64,000 nt of DNA, taken from the NCBI GenBank assembly GCA_963716925.1, contig CAVQUX010000014.1:1-64000 (forward strand), written 5' to 3'. The stretch comes from DAISKN01 sp963716925. Its GTDB lineage: Bacteria > Acidobacteriota > Vicinamibacteria > Marinacidobacterales > SMYC01. Numbering within the stretch: the stretch's first letter is position 1; every line of letters begins with the position of its first letter. This document shows, piece by piece, positions 1 to 8,056 of this stretch. Below the pieces are notes generated by a model, which saw nothing but the letters and a program-made list of their open reading frames with translations, had not been told where the DNA came from and ran no database searches. A program made the translations under genes and the position numbers.

Positions 1-1
1 T

Positions 2-100
2 CCGGCCTCGTTCTGGTCGATGTGCGTGATGGGTTACGTCGTCGGCGAGCTCGCGAAGCTCGACGAGGGCCGCCCCGGTGGTCGGGAAGCCGAGAGCTAG
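2..100 (+). CDS. C-terminal end of an unidentified protein (partial)
   Basis: The window opens inside a gene. One frame runs from base 2 to a TAG ending at 100 and has strongly G/C-biased third codon positions, like the genes around it. Only about 32 residues are visible: a hydrophobic start (FWSMCVMGYVVGELAKL) followed by a polar tail, which could be the end of a membrane-associated protein. It stops 23 nt before the SYLF gene, so the two may be co-transcribed. The family cannot be named from this fragment. Confidence 0.45.
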   Translation, partial: PASFWSMCVMGYVVGELAKLDEGRPGGREAES

Positions 101-123
101 CTTCCACTCGACAGGAGTCGTCC

Positions 124-804
124 ATGAAAGTGACTTCTCTCGCAGCCTCGCTGTCGATCTCGCTCCTGTTGGCGAGCAAGGAGGAAGACCGACTCGAGGA
201 GTCGTCCACGGTGGTGAAGGAGATCCTGGACATCCCCGACGGGATTCCGCAGGAGCTTCTCGACAAGGCGGAATGCGTCGTGGTTCTTCCTTCGGTAAAG
301 AAGCTCGCGATCGGGATCGGAGGCAGCTACGGAAAAGGCGTTCTCGTATGCCGGAGCGGCGCGGATTTCGAGGGCCCGTGGGGTCCGCCCGCGCTCTATC
401 GGCTCGAGGGTGGCAACATCGGACTGCAGCTCGGAGGACAGGCCACGGACTTCCTGTTCCTGGTGATGAACCCCAAAGGGGCCGAGTCGCTCCTGCGCAG
501 CAAGGTCAAGCTCGGCGCCGACGCTTCCGCCGCCGCCGGGCCCAAGGGACGAGCAGCGGGCGCTTCGACCGACGCCGCGATGCGCGCCGAGATCCTCACC
601 TACTCCCGCAGCCGGGGCCTCTTCGCCGGGCTTTCCCTCGAAGGCTCGACGCTCCGTCTGGACGGAGGCGCCAACGAGAACCTCTACGGCCGGGAGCTCA
701 GCGCCGCCGACATCGTGCGAAAGGGCAAAGTCGGGATCCCCGCGGCCGCGCGGGGGCTGGTCGCGGTTCTCGAACGCGCCTCCCCCGAGAACCTGTCGAA
801 CTAG
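124..804 (+). CDS. SYLF (Ysc84/DUF500) lipid-binding domain protein
   Basis: The 226-residue product matches the SYLF family, whose members bind phospholipid. The core contains the typical run ECVVVLPSVKKLAIGIGGSYGKG followed by a glycine-rich segment and the FLFLVMN and ASAAAGP elements. The start at 124 is chosen because it gives a short hydrophobic export-like N-terminus (SLAASLSISLLLAS), and a GACAGGAG purine stretch lies just upstream. Bacterial SYLF proteins are usually exported or periplasmic; the exact role is unknown. The stop overlaps by 4 nt the stop of the convergent Fpg-like gene. Confidence 0.85.
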   Translation: MKVTSLAASLSISLLLASKEEDRLEESSTVVKEILDIPDGIPQELLDKAECVVVLPSVKKLAIGIGGSYGKGVLVCRSGADFEGPWGPPALYRLEGGNIGLQLGGQATDFLFLVMNPKGAESLLRSKVKLGADASAAAGPKGRAAGASTDAAMRAEILTYSRSRGLFAGLSLEGSTLRLDGGANENLYGRELSAADIVRKGKVGIPAAARGLVAVLERASPENLSN

Positions 805-1715
805 ACCCTCTTCTGGGCTTTCAGCTCCTCGAGCTCTTCCAGACTCTTCGGCCAGTCTTCCCGCAGCAGGCGCGAGAGCGCGCGGTCGGCGAGGAGCTTT
901 CCCCCCGTCTGGCACCGCGGGCAGTAGTTCGTCTCGTTCTCGGCATAGGCGATGCGCTGGACCGGAGTCGCGCAATCGGGACAGGGTTGCCTGTACCGGC
1001 CGTGGACCGCCATCTTCGGACGAAAGGCCGTAACCTTTTCGGGGAAGTCGTCACCGGCTTCCCGGCGCAGCTCATCGGTCCACTCCATCAGAGTCTCCCG
1101 CGTCGCGCGATAGAGCCGTTCCGTCTCCTCGTCGGAGAGCCGGGAAGTCCAGGTGACGGGGGAGAGCCGGGCCCGGTGGAGAATCTCGTCGGAATACGCG
1201 TTTCCGATTCCGCTGAAGAGCCGGGGGTCGGTTAGCGATCGTTTCAACGTGTGGTTCTCCCGGGCGAGAGCGCGGCGGAAGTCCTCGAGGTCGGATTCGA
1301 GGACTTCGAGACCACCGCGGTCGAGAAGCGCCACCTCGGACTCGCCGCGCACCAGGTGGAGCGACGCGCGCCTCTTGGAGCCGGCCTCGGTGAGGGTGAG
1401 GCTTCCCGTGGAAAAGTCGAACCGGGCGAGGCCGCGTTTCTTGGGGAGGTTCGGCCTCGCCGCTCCCGCTTTCCAGTGGAGTCTTCCTGCGATCATGAGG
1501 TGGATCACGAGGAAGAGCTCGTCTTCGAGCTCGATCACGATCCGCTTTCCCAGGCGCCTCACGCCCTGGACCTCTTTCCCGACGAGCTCCTGCGGCTTGG
1601 GCGAGATGGAGCGAAGCAGGAAGGGGTTGCCGAGCTCCAGCCCCTCGAAACGGGCGCCGCGGATGCGTGTTTCGAGGGCCTCGACGTAGACGGTGACGTC
1701 GGGAAGCTCGGGCAC
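801..1715 (-). CDS. Fpg/Nei-family DNA glycosylase, divergent paralogue
   Basis: The protein of 304 residues starts (GTG codon) with MPELPDVTVY, giving the N-terminal proline and Glu3 used as nucleophile and acid in the Fpg/Nei family. A conserved helix-two-turn-helix region (SLTDPRLFSGIGNAYSDEIL) follows, and the protein ends in a C-x2-C/C-x2-C zinc finger (CPDC ... CPRC). The arginine normally found just before the second CxxC of canonical MutM is not visible; the segment reads AENETNYC, so lesion recognition may differ. A canonical mutM is present separately at 12.6 kb. Expected role: excision of oxidised bases in base-excision repair. Confidence 0.88.
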   Translation of the reverse strand: MPELPDVTVYVEALETRIRGARFEGLELGNPFLLRSISPKPQELVGKEVQGVRRLGKRIVIELEDELFLVIHLMIAGRLHWKAGAARPNLPKKRGLARFDFSTGSLTLTEAGSKRRASLHLVRGESEVALLDRGGLEVLESDLEDFRRALARENHTLKRSLTDPRLFSGIGNAYSDEILHRARLSPVTWTSRLSDEETERLYRATRETLMEWTDELRREAGDDFPEKVTAFRPKMAVHGRYRQPCPDCATPVQRIAYAENETNYCPRCQTGGKLLADRALSRLLREDWPKSLEELEELKAQKRV

Positions 1716-1778
1716 GCGGGTATTGTGACACGGGCACCGAACGCGTTAGGCTTCGAGGGCCCGGGAGGCGGAAACATC

Positions 1779-2552
1779 ATGGACAGACGTTTCGAAGGCA
1801 AGGTTGCCCTGGTTACCGGGGCGTCGAGCGGAATCGGAAGGGCCACGGCGGAAAGGCTCGCGAGCGAAGGGGCGAAGGTCGCGGTCACGGCGCGGCGAGA
1901 GGATCGTCTCTCGGAAACCGTGTCCCGCATCCAGGCGGGGAGCGGCCAGGCGAGGGCGTTCGCCTGCGACCTGACGAGCGAGACCGACCGGAAGCGGCTG
2001 GTCGACGAGGCCGCTTCCCACTTCGGCGGGCTCGACGTCCTGGTGAACGCCGCCGGAATCATCGGATTCGGCACGATCGAGGACACGACTCTCGAGGCCT
2101 GGCAGCGCATGTTCGACGTGAACGTGGTCTCGATCTTCCACCTGATGCAGCTCGCGCTACCCCATCTTCTCCCGCGCAAGGGGAGCATCGTGAACGTCTC
2201 GAGCGTGAACGGCATGCGCTCGTTCCCCGGGGTTCTCGCCTACTGTTCCAGCAAATCCGCCCTGGACCAGCTCACCCGGTGCTCCGCCCTCGAGCTCGCG
2301 TCCAAGGGCGTCCGGGTGAATGCCGTGAACCCGGGGGTCGTCGTGACCGAGCTCCATCGACAGGCGGGATTGAACGAGGACGCTTACAACGCGTTCCTCG
2401 AGCGAAGCAAGACCACCCATCCCATGGGCCGCGTGGGGCAGCCGGAGGATCTGGCGGCGCTCATCACCTTTCTCGCGTCGGAGGAGGCGGGATGGATCAC
2501 CGGAGCTACCGTCAACATCGACGGCGGACGGCACCTTACCTGCGCTCGCTGA
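1779..2552 (+). CDS. Short-chain dehydrogenase/reductase (SDR)
   Basis: A classical SDR of 257 residues. It has the nucleotide-binding TGASSGIG motif near residue 13, NAAG in the middle, the catalytic serine in VSSVNG, the YxxxK pair (YCSSK), and the C-terminal GGR end typical of FabG-like proteins. It is an NAD(P)-dependent oxidoreductase whose substrate cannot be read from sequence. The ATG at 1779 places the Rossmann motif at the usual distance; a longer upstream open frame overlaps the divergent glycosylase gene and is not used. The stop is 16 nt before hisS, so the two probably form one transcript. Confidence 0.9.
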   Translation: MDRRFEGKVALVTGASSGIGRATAERLASEGAKVAVTARREDRLSETVSRIQAGSGQARAFACDLTSETDRKRLVDEAASHFGGLDVLVNAAGIIGFGTIEDTTLEAWQRMFDVNVVSIFHLMQLALPHLLPRKGSIVNVSSVNGMRSFPGVLAYCSSKSALDQLTRCSALELASKGVRVNAVNPGVVVTELHRQAGLNEDAYNAFLERSKTTHPMGRVGQPEDLAALITFLASEEAGWITGATVNIDGGRHLTCAR

Positions 2553-2568
2553 GTCGCGGAGTATCTCG

Positions 2569-3856
2569 ATGCAACCCCTGAAAGGCTTCCGGGACTTCTA
2601 CCCGGAAGAGATGGCGCGCCGCACCCACCTCTTCGATGCGTGGCGGCGCGTCGCCAAGCGGTTCGGCTTCGTCGAGTTCGACGGCCCTCCGCTCGAATCC
2701 CTCGAGCTCTATACGAGGAAGTCCGGCGAGGAGATCGTCGAGCAGCTCTACACTTTCGAAGACAAGGGAGGGAGAAGCGTCGCTCTCCGGCCGGAGATGA
2801 CTCCGACGCTCGCCCGGATGATGGCCGCGCGTGCTTCCACCCTGCCGAAGCCGATGAAATGGTTCTCGATTCCGCAGCTCTTCCGCTACGAGCGGAATCA
2901 GCGGGGGCGACTTCGCGAGCACTTCCAGCTCAACGTGGACATCGTGGGAGCTCCCGAGGTGGAGGCGGACGCCGAGCTCCTCGCGGTCGCCATCGAGATC
3001 CAGCGCGAGCTCGGTCTCGACAAGAGCGACGTCGTCGCCCGGGTCAACGACCGTCGAGTGGTGCAGGGAGTGCTCTCGGTGCTCGAGCTCGCGGAGGAGA
3101 CCGTTCCCGCCGTTTACGCCGCCGTCGACAAGTTCCGAAAAGTCCCAAGGGACACTTTCCAGCAGCTCCTCATGGACGCCGGCGTTTCCCCGAACGGCGT
3201 CGTGGAGCTCACCCTCCTCTGCGCGGGAGAGGTCGACCTCCTCGATTGGTGCGACCGCCGGCTCAAGCCCGGACCGGGGCTCGACGCGGCGACGAGCCTC
3301 GCTCGCTACCGCCAGATTCTGGGCGAAGTGGAGCTCTCCGACTTCGTGCAGCTCGACTTCTCGATCGTGCGGGGTCTCGCCTACTACACCGGGATCGTCT
3401 TCGAGCTCTACGACCGAAAGGGGAAGGAGCGCGCCATCTGCGGCGGTGGACGCTACGACGAGCTGATTCACTCTCTCGGGGGGCCGAAGCTCGAGGCTCT
3501 CGGCTTCGGTATGGGGGACGTCGTCCTGTCGCTGATGCTCGAGGATCGCGGCCTCCTTCCCGCTTCGCCGCCGCGGATCGAGGTGGCGGTCATTCCCGTC
3601 GGCCGGGAGCTCGCGTCCGCTGCTCGAAAGGTGACGGCGACTGCTCCGGCGCGCGGGCCTCTCGGCGGAGACGCCGTTCACACCGGCGGGGGTCGGCAAG
3701 GACTTGAAGGCGGCGAGCCGCGATGGCGCGCGCTTCGCGGTCATCATCGGACCGGACGAGTGGAGCGAGGAGTCGGCGAACTTGAAGGATCTTCGGGAAG
3801 GGACGGAGCGCCGGGTGCCGCTTGCCTCGCTGGCCGAGATGATTCGAAGCGCCTAG
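2569..3856 (+). CDS. hisS: Histidyl-tRNA synthetase, interrupted by a one-base frameshift
   Basis: Class II HisRS charging tRNA-His. Visible motifs are motif 2 (FRYERNQRGRLREHF), the histidine-specific LAYYTGIVFELY and GGGRYDELI, and motif 3 around GFGMGD. The first frame stays homologous to about 3633, then runs into unrelated sequence. The frame one base on continues with a perfect anticodon-binding domain (RRLLRRAGLSAETPFTPAG, later GPDEW and SLAEMIRSA) to the TAG at 3854-3856. Removing the A at about 3634 restores a 428-residue protein, the usual family length. hisS is essential, so a sequencing or assembly error is the likeliest explanation. Confidence 0.92.
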
Positions 3857-4091
3857 TCCACTCTCTCGACGCGAACCCGGTTCGCGGCTCGGGGGATACG
3901 CGAAAGCGGACTCCTTCCGGAAAGAGATCGGGATCGCGGAACGGGGGAAGCGGTCTTTCGGGATTGCGGACGAAGAATTCTCCCGAGGGGACGAGAGCGC
4001 CCACGAACAGGAGCTCCCGCCATTTGCGGCGAGGGAGCGAGAACGCGGCGCTTTCGCCTGTGACGTTGAGATATTCGCTTTCGTCGACCAT
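3744..4091 (-). CDS. Possible small protein of unknown function
   Basis: This leftward frame of up to 115 residues fills the otherwise gene-free 260 nt between hisS and the TrmJ-like gene and reads into the end of hisS. The part outside hisS (first ~80 residues) has GC-rich third codon positions and a protein-like mix (KWRELLFVGALVPSGEFF, FRDPDLFPEG), unlike a random shadow. There is no clear ribosome-binding site before the ATG at 4091, and no family is recognised. The overlapping C-terminal third is doubtful. It could be a real small gene, a gene remnant, or chance. Confidence 0.3.
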   Translation of the reverse strand: MVDESEYLNVTGESAAFSLPRRKWRELLFVGALVPSGEFFVRNPERPLPPFRDPDLFPEGVRFRVSPEPRTGFASREWTRRFESSRPARQAAPGAPSLPEDPSSSPTPRSTRPVR

Positions 4092-4115
4092 GTTGGATGC
4101 CCGCTAGAATGAATC

Positions 4116-4869
4116 ATGGCCCGCGTGCGCGTCGTTCTCAACCGTCCCGAGAGCGCTTCGAACGTGGGCGCGGTCGCCCGGGTCATATCCAACACCGGGC
4201 TCAGCGGCCTCGACCTCGTTCAACCCTGTGATTTCCGGACCGTCGAGGCCTGGCGCATGGCCTGGCGCTCGGAGGACGTCCTCGAGCAGGTCCGGGTCTT
4301 CGACAGCCTGGAAGCGGCACGGGCGGACGCGGCCTACGTTGCGGGCTTCGCCGGCCGGGAAGGGAGGAAAGTCGACCCGATCACCCCGCGGCAGATGGCC
4401 GCCGAGATCGCGGCTCTCGACGCGGGCGCCGGAGCGGCGATCGTCTTCGGCTGCGAGTCCCGCGGTCTCACCGAGGAAGAGCTCGGCCTCTGCCAGAGAC
4501 GTGTTCGGATTCCCTCGCACCCGCGGCAAGCTTCGCTCAACCTCGCGCAGGCGGTCATGGTCGCGGCCTACGAGATTCTTCGTCGCCTCGGGAGAGCCGC
4601 CGGAGAAAGCCCGCGAGCGGGCCACCGCGGGAGAGGCGGACCTCGCGCTCGGAGCGTTCCGGGACGCTCTCCTCGAGATCGGTTTTCTTCCCGCCGACCA
4701 TCCCGAGTCGCGGTTCGTCGAGTGGCGCGAGCTCTTCGGTCGGGCGGGGCTCAGCGCTCGGGAAACGAGGGTGCTCCTCGCCCTCGCGCGGCGCATCCAG
4801 AACGTCGGAAGGATGGCTAAGACGAGCGTTCCTCGAGAAGCTTCACCAGAGCGTAAAGAGTCCGATTGA
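4116..4869 (+). CDS. TrmJ/TrmH-family (SpoU) RNA methyltransferase, with one-base frameshift
   Basis: A SAM-dependent SPOUT-class RNA 2'-O-methyltransferase. Motif 1 (RPESASNVGAVARVISNTG), motif 2 (AAIVFGCESRGLTEEEL) and motif 3 (IPSHPRQASLNLAQAV) are all present and form the knotted cofactor site. After residue ~158 the frame breaks at the GGG at 4590-4592. Dropping one G gives the TrmJ-like C-terminal tail (PPEKARERATAGEADLALG ... WRELFGRAGLSARETRVL) ending at 4869, about 250 residues in all. That tail resembles TrmJ, which modifies position 32 of tRNA. It overlaps the convergent panE by 53 nt. Confidence 0.85.
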
Positions 4870-5722
4870 CGGGAGTCGGGATCCCGACTTCGTCTCCCAG
4901 ACGCACGACGCCGCCGTTGAGGGAATCGATCTCGGTGCGCCTCCCGCGGGCGATGTCCTGCGCCGTCGAAGAAGTCGTGCGCTCCATCCCTTCTCCGAGC
5001 TTCCACGTGGCCTCGACCAGGTCGACGTCCGGGAATCGGATGTGCCGCGCCTGTCCCACGGCGACCACTTCGTCGACGACCCTCTTCATCAAATCGCGCG
5101 TCCAGGGGTTCCGCACGATCCGTCCGTACTCCGCGCGCCCGAGGGCGGAGAGGGCGTTGTAGGCGCAGTTCTGGATCAACTTCATCCAGAGATCGCCCTC
5201 GATGTTGGGAGAGACCCGGACGGGGATCCCGGCGCGGGAGAAGAGATCCACGAGCTCCGGAGGGCCGCCGAGGACGAGGTCGCCGCGGGCGGTGTGCCTC
5301 AGGTGCGCCGGCTCCGTCACCTCCGCCCCCACGTAGACGACGGCGGGGATGGCTTCGATTCCGGCGGCGGCGCGGAGGCGCGAGACGTTTTCGACGCCGT
5401 TCTGGAGGCTCACCACGAGCGCGCCTTTCGAGAGGTGCGGGGCGAGAGACCGCGCGGCCTCTTCGGTGTCGGTCGTCTTCACACAGAGCAGAATCACTTC
5501 CGCGTCCGCCGCCGAGCTCATGTCGGTCGAGGCGCGGACGGGGAAGGTTCGGGTGAAACCGGCGCTTTCGAGGGTGAGGCCCTTCGACCGCAGCGCTTCC
5601 ACCTGATGCCCCCGGCCGATGAACGTCACCTCGGCGCCGGCGAGGGCGAGCATGCCGCCGAAATAGCTCCCGACCGCGCCGGCACCGACGACCGCTACCC
5701 GCGGCCAACCGTCGTTCGCCAC
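4817..5722 (-). CDS. panE: 2-dehydropantoate 2-reductase (ketopantoate reductase)
   Basis: NADPH-dependent reduction of ketopantoate to pantoate in pantothenate/CoA synthesis. The N-terminal Rossmann motif is VVGAGAVGSYFGGMLA, followed by the family motif LLCVKTTDTEEA and the LQNGVEN segment. The C-terminal helical domain holds the catalytic lysine region (DLWMKLIQNCAYNALSAL) and the HIRFPD element. At 301 residues it is full length. Other members of the ApbA/PanE family reduce related 2-keto acids, so substrate is by family only. The gene runs towards the TrmJ-like gene; an inverted repeat lies just upstream of its start. Confidence 0.85.
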   Translation of the reverse strand: MANDGWPRVAVVGAGAVGSYFGGMLALAGAEVTFIGRGHQVEALRSKGLTLESAGFTRTFPVRASTDMSSAADAEVILLCVKTTDTEEAARSLAPHLSKGALVVSLQNGVENVSRLRAAAGIEAIPAVVYVGAEVTEPAHLRHTARGDLVLGGPPELVDLFSRAGIPVRVSPNIEGDLWMKLIQNCAYNALSALGRAEYGRIVRNPWTRDLMKRVVDEVVAVGQARHIRFPDVDLVEATWKLGEGMERTTSSTAQDIARGRRTEIDSLNGGVVRLGDEVGIPTPVNRTLYALVKLLEERSS

Positions 5723-5727
5723 GTCAG

Positions 5728-5752
5728 TGCATCCGTGCAGGGTGCAGATGCA
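5728..5752. repeat. Inverted repeat between two leftward genes
   Basis: TGCATC and GATGCA arms flank an inner TGCA/TGCA pair around GGG, followed on the plus strand by five Ts. It sits 6 nt upstream of the panE start codon and 16 nt past the end of the dienelactone hydrolase gene. It could be a terminator stem or an operator for panE. The T run is on the side away from leftward transcription, so a simple terminator for the upstream gene is not certain. Confidence 0.4.
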
Positions 5753-5767
5753 TTTTTCCTCACCCTG

Positions 5768-6448
5768 CTAGAGGTGCTTCTCGAGGAACTTCTGGACGCG
5801 GTGCCACGCGTCCGCCGCGGCGGCTACGTCGTGGACTTCTCTCCGCGTGTCGTTGAAGAAAGCGTGGTCGCAGCCGGGGTATATGGTGAAGTCGGTCTCG
5901 ACTCCAGCCTTCTTCAAGTCCGCTTCGAGCTTCCGGACCACTTTGGGCGTGACGTAGACGTCTTTCTCGGCGAAGAGCCCCAGGACCGCGGCCTTGATGT
6001 TCCCATAGTCCGGATGAACGTTCGGATGGATCCCGTAGAAGTCGACGCAGGCGCGGATCGCGTCGTTCTTGCTCGCGGCGAAGAGCGCGAGCTGCCCGCC
6101 CAGGCAGAACCCGACGACTCCGAGCGTCTTCCCGCTCGAATGAGAGAGCAGAAACGCAGAGGCGCCGCGCAAGTCCTTTTCCGTTTCCTCGATTCGGAGA
6201 GCCATCATGAGTTTCCCCGCTTCGTCGGGAGAACTGGTGGATTCTCCGTGATAGAGGTCGGGGGCGAGCGCCACGTATCCCGCAGCGGCGATGCGGTCGG
6301 CAACCCTCTTGACGTGCTCGACGAGACCCCACCACTCCTGAATCACGAGAACCCCGGGGCCGGATCCGCTCTCCGGCTTCGAGAGATAACCTCGCGCCTT
6401 CCCGCCGTTCGCGGGAAACTCCATGATGGCGCCTTTGAGCTCGGCCAC
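5768..6448 (-). CDS. Dienelactone hydrolase family protein
   Basis: An alpha/beta hydrolase of 226 residues with the dienelactone hydrolase signature: nucleophile Cys115 in GFCLGG, Asp163 and His195 (in YPGCDHAF) completing the triad, and Glu38 in the QEWWG segment that is family specific. It has no signal peptide, so it is cytoplasmic. Family members hydrolyse cyclic lactones in aromatic catabolism, but many genomes carry copies with unknown ester substrates and no catabolic neighbours, as here. The start at 6448 gives the usual N-terminal length. It reads towards panE, 45 nt away. Confidence 0.88.
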   Translation of the reverse strand: MAELKGAIMEFPANGGKARGYLSKPESGSGPGVLVIQEWWGLVEHVKRVADRIAAAGYVALAPDLYHGESTSSPDEAGKLMMALRIEETEKDLRGASAFLLSHSSGKTLGVVGFCLGGQLALFAASKNDAIRACVDFYGIHPNVHPDYGNIKAAVLGLFAEKDVYVTPKVVRKLEADLKKAGVETDFTIYPGCDHAFFNDTRREVHDVAAAADAWHRVQKFLEKHL

Positions 6449-6748
6449 GACACCCCCTTCGAGCGAAGCGCGCAGGAGCCGGATGGTACTTGACGCCGGG
6501 CTCCGCCTTCAAGAGAATCAGGGCTAGGAGCTCCGGAAAGGCGGCGAGACGCCCCTCTCCGGAAACGAACCGTCGCCCGCGGCTCCTGATTTCCAGCGAT
6601 TGGCGACGGGAGTCACCGGCCCGAACCTGCGGAGGCGGGCAAAAATCGGTGACCAGCCGAGGTTAGTCGCGAAAGCGTCGGGGCTCTGTTTGCGCGGGGT
6701 CCCCTCATGGGCGCGAGCTCATCGTATCGAAAGAAGGCGATTACTGGA

Positions 6749-7618
6749 ATGCTACTCAGCCGCGAAGAAATGACGTTCGACTTCGGCGGAGCCCGCTTCG
6801 AAGTCGAGCGCGACCGCGAGCTGCTCGTCTGGATCTTCAGCCAGTTCCTGTACGGAGAGGTGACGGGAATCCAGGTAGGGCACTGGCTCTACCGCGCCCC
6901 CACCCTCGATGCCGCGAACTTCCTCGCCCGGCAGGCGGTCGAGGAGCTCAACCATGTGGACCGCTTCCGGGACATCCTGCGCCACCTGGAAGGAGCCCCG
7001 CTCCCCGCCCACCGCGCCTTGCGTTTTCTTTCCTCGGGGATGATGGGAGACGACTGGGCCGAGCACGTTTGTCTCGAAATGGCGCTCGGCGAGGGCTACG
7101 TGCTCACGGTGCTCTACGGCCTCATCGACACGATGGAGGACGAAAAGATCCGCGAGATACTGCGGCGGGCGACGAAACAGGAAGAGCGGCACGTGGCTTT
7201 CGGCGAATCGGAGACGCTGAAGGTCCTGAAGGCGAGCCCGCGGAATCACGGCCGTCTCCTGGGCCTCGCGCTCTGGTCTCTCGTGGGCGTGTCGGCGCTC
7301 GCCCGGGCGGTCGAGAGCAAGCGGGAGCGCGAGCATCCGGTGCTCCGGCGCTTTCCGGAATTTCTTCGCCACGTGCGGACCACGACGGAGCTGAGGCTCG
7401 AGAGGCTCGGGCTTCTCGATGGCGCCGTTTCCACGATCCCAATGGCGGTGCGATGGAGTAAGATGTTGACCTCCGCTGCGGAGCATGGGGTGCGGCGTAT
7501 CTGGCCATCGAGACCACCGCGTTTGACCCGGACCTATCTCTCGGATGAGAGGCTCCGGCCCGAGCGAGCCGAAGCGGAGCCCGGGCTCAGGTACAGATCA
7601 AGGTCGTCGTTCGCGTGA
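6749..7618 (+). CDS. Ferritin-like di-iron protein of unknown function
   Basis: Four metal-ligand helices can be recognised: Glu in FLYGEVTGIQ, E-x-x-H in AVEELNHVDRF, Glu in CLEMALGEGY, and E-x-x-H in KQEERHVAFGE. This is the usual spacing of ferritin-like/ribonucleotide-reductase-like carboxylate di-iron proteins, which act as oxygenases, oxidases or iron stores. The specific subfamily is not recognised. The ATG at 6749 is preferred because AAGAAGG lies about 11 nt upstream; an ATG at 6707 would add 14 residues. The roughly 300 nt before it hold no gene, only a weak TTGACG/GAGAAT promoter-like pair near 6490-6518. The last 32 nt overlap the next, convergent gene. Confidence 0.75.
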   Translation: MLLSREEMTFDFGGARFEVERDRELLVWIFSQFLYGEVTGIQVGHWLYRAPTLDAANFLARQAVEELNHVDRFRDILRHLEGAPLPAHRALRFLSSGMMGDDWAEHVCLEMALGEGYVLTVLYGLIDTMEDEKIREILRRATKQEERHVAFGESETLKVLKASPRNHGRLLGLALWSLVGVSALARAVESKREREHPVLRRFPEFLRHVRTTTELRLERLGLLDGAVSTIPMAVRWSKMLTSAAEHGVRRIWPSRPPRLTRTYLSDERLRPERAEAEPGLRYRSRSSFA

Positions 7619-7886
7619 CGCCCCTCAAGCCCCCGATCGAGCCGGCGACGAGATGAGAGAACTCTCGAACCTCCGCCACCTCGACGAGGGCCACGATGTC
7701 GTAAGGACCCGCGACCGAGTCGACGGCGAGGACGGCGGGAATCCGCCGAAGAGAGCGGGCGACGCCCTCGAGGCGGCCGGGAAGAGTCTGGATGAGCACG
7801 TAGGCTCGAAGTCTCGCCCCGTTAGGCCCTTTAGTCTTGTTCGGAAGGGGCGAAGGATCGCTTTTGGTTTCGGCTTCTCGTTTCAT
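7587..7886 (-). CDS. Stand-alone Lrp/AsnC ligand-binding (RAM) domain protein
   Basis: At 99 residues this is only the C-terminal effector-binding domain of the Lrp/AsnC family: AYVLIQTLPGRLEGVARSL, then VAGPYDIVALVEV and a closing TRTTTLICT strand. There is no helix-turn-helix. Such short proteins form the same alpha/beta dimers and may modulate full-length Lrp proteins or bind amino acids, but their role is mostly unproven. The first ~25 residues are a charged, probably disordered leader. It converges on the ferritin-like gene, sharing 32 nt, and is divergent from rho. Confidence 0.8.
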   Translation of the reverse strand: MKREAETKSDPSPLPNKTKGPNGARLRAYVLIQTLPGRLEGVARSLRRIPAVLAVDSVAGPYDIVALVEVAEVREFSHLVAGSIGGLRGVTRTTTLICT

Positions 7887-8056
7887 TCTTTATCCCTTGA
7901 CGACGCCTGACGCTACCCACGATATCCGATGATACTGGACTCGAACTTTCGCCACAGCCCGGAATCTGCTAAGATTCGCGGTGAGAGCTACCTAGCGGGC
8001 TCTCCTCTCGACCTCTCCGGCAGGATCCTGGTTGCGGCGCAATCAACTGCCTCCTG

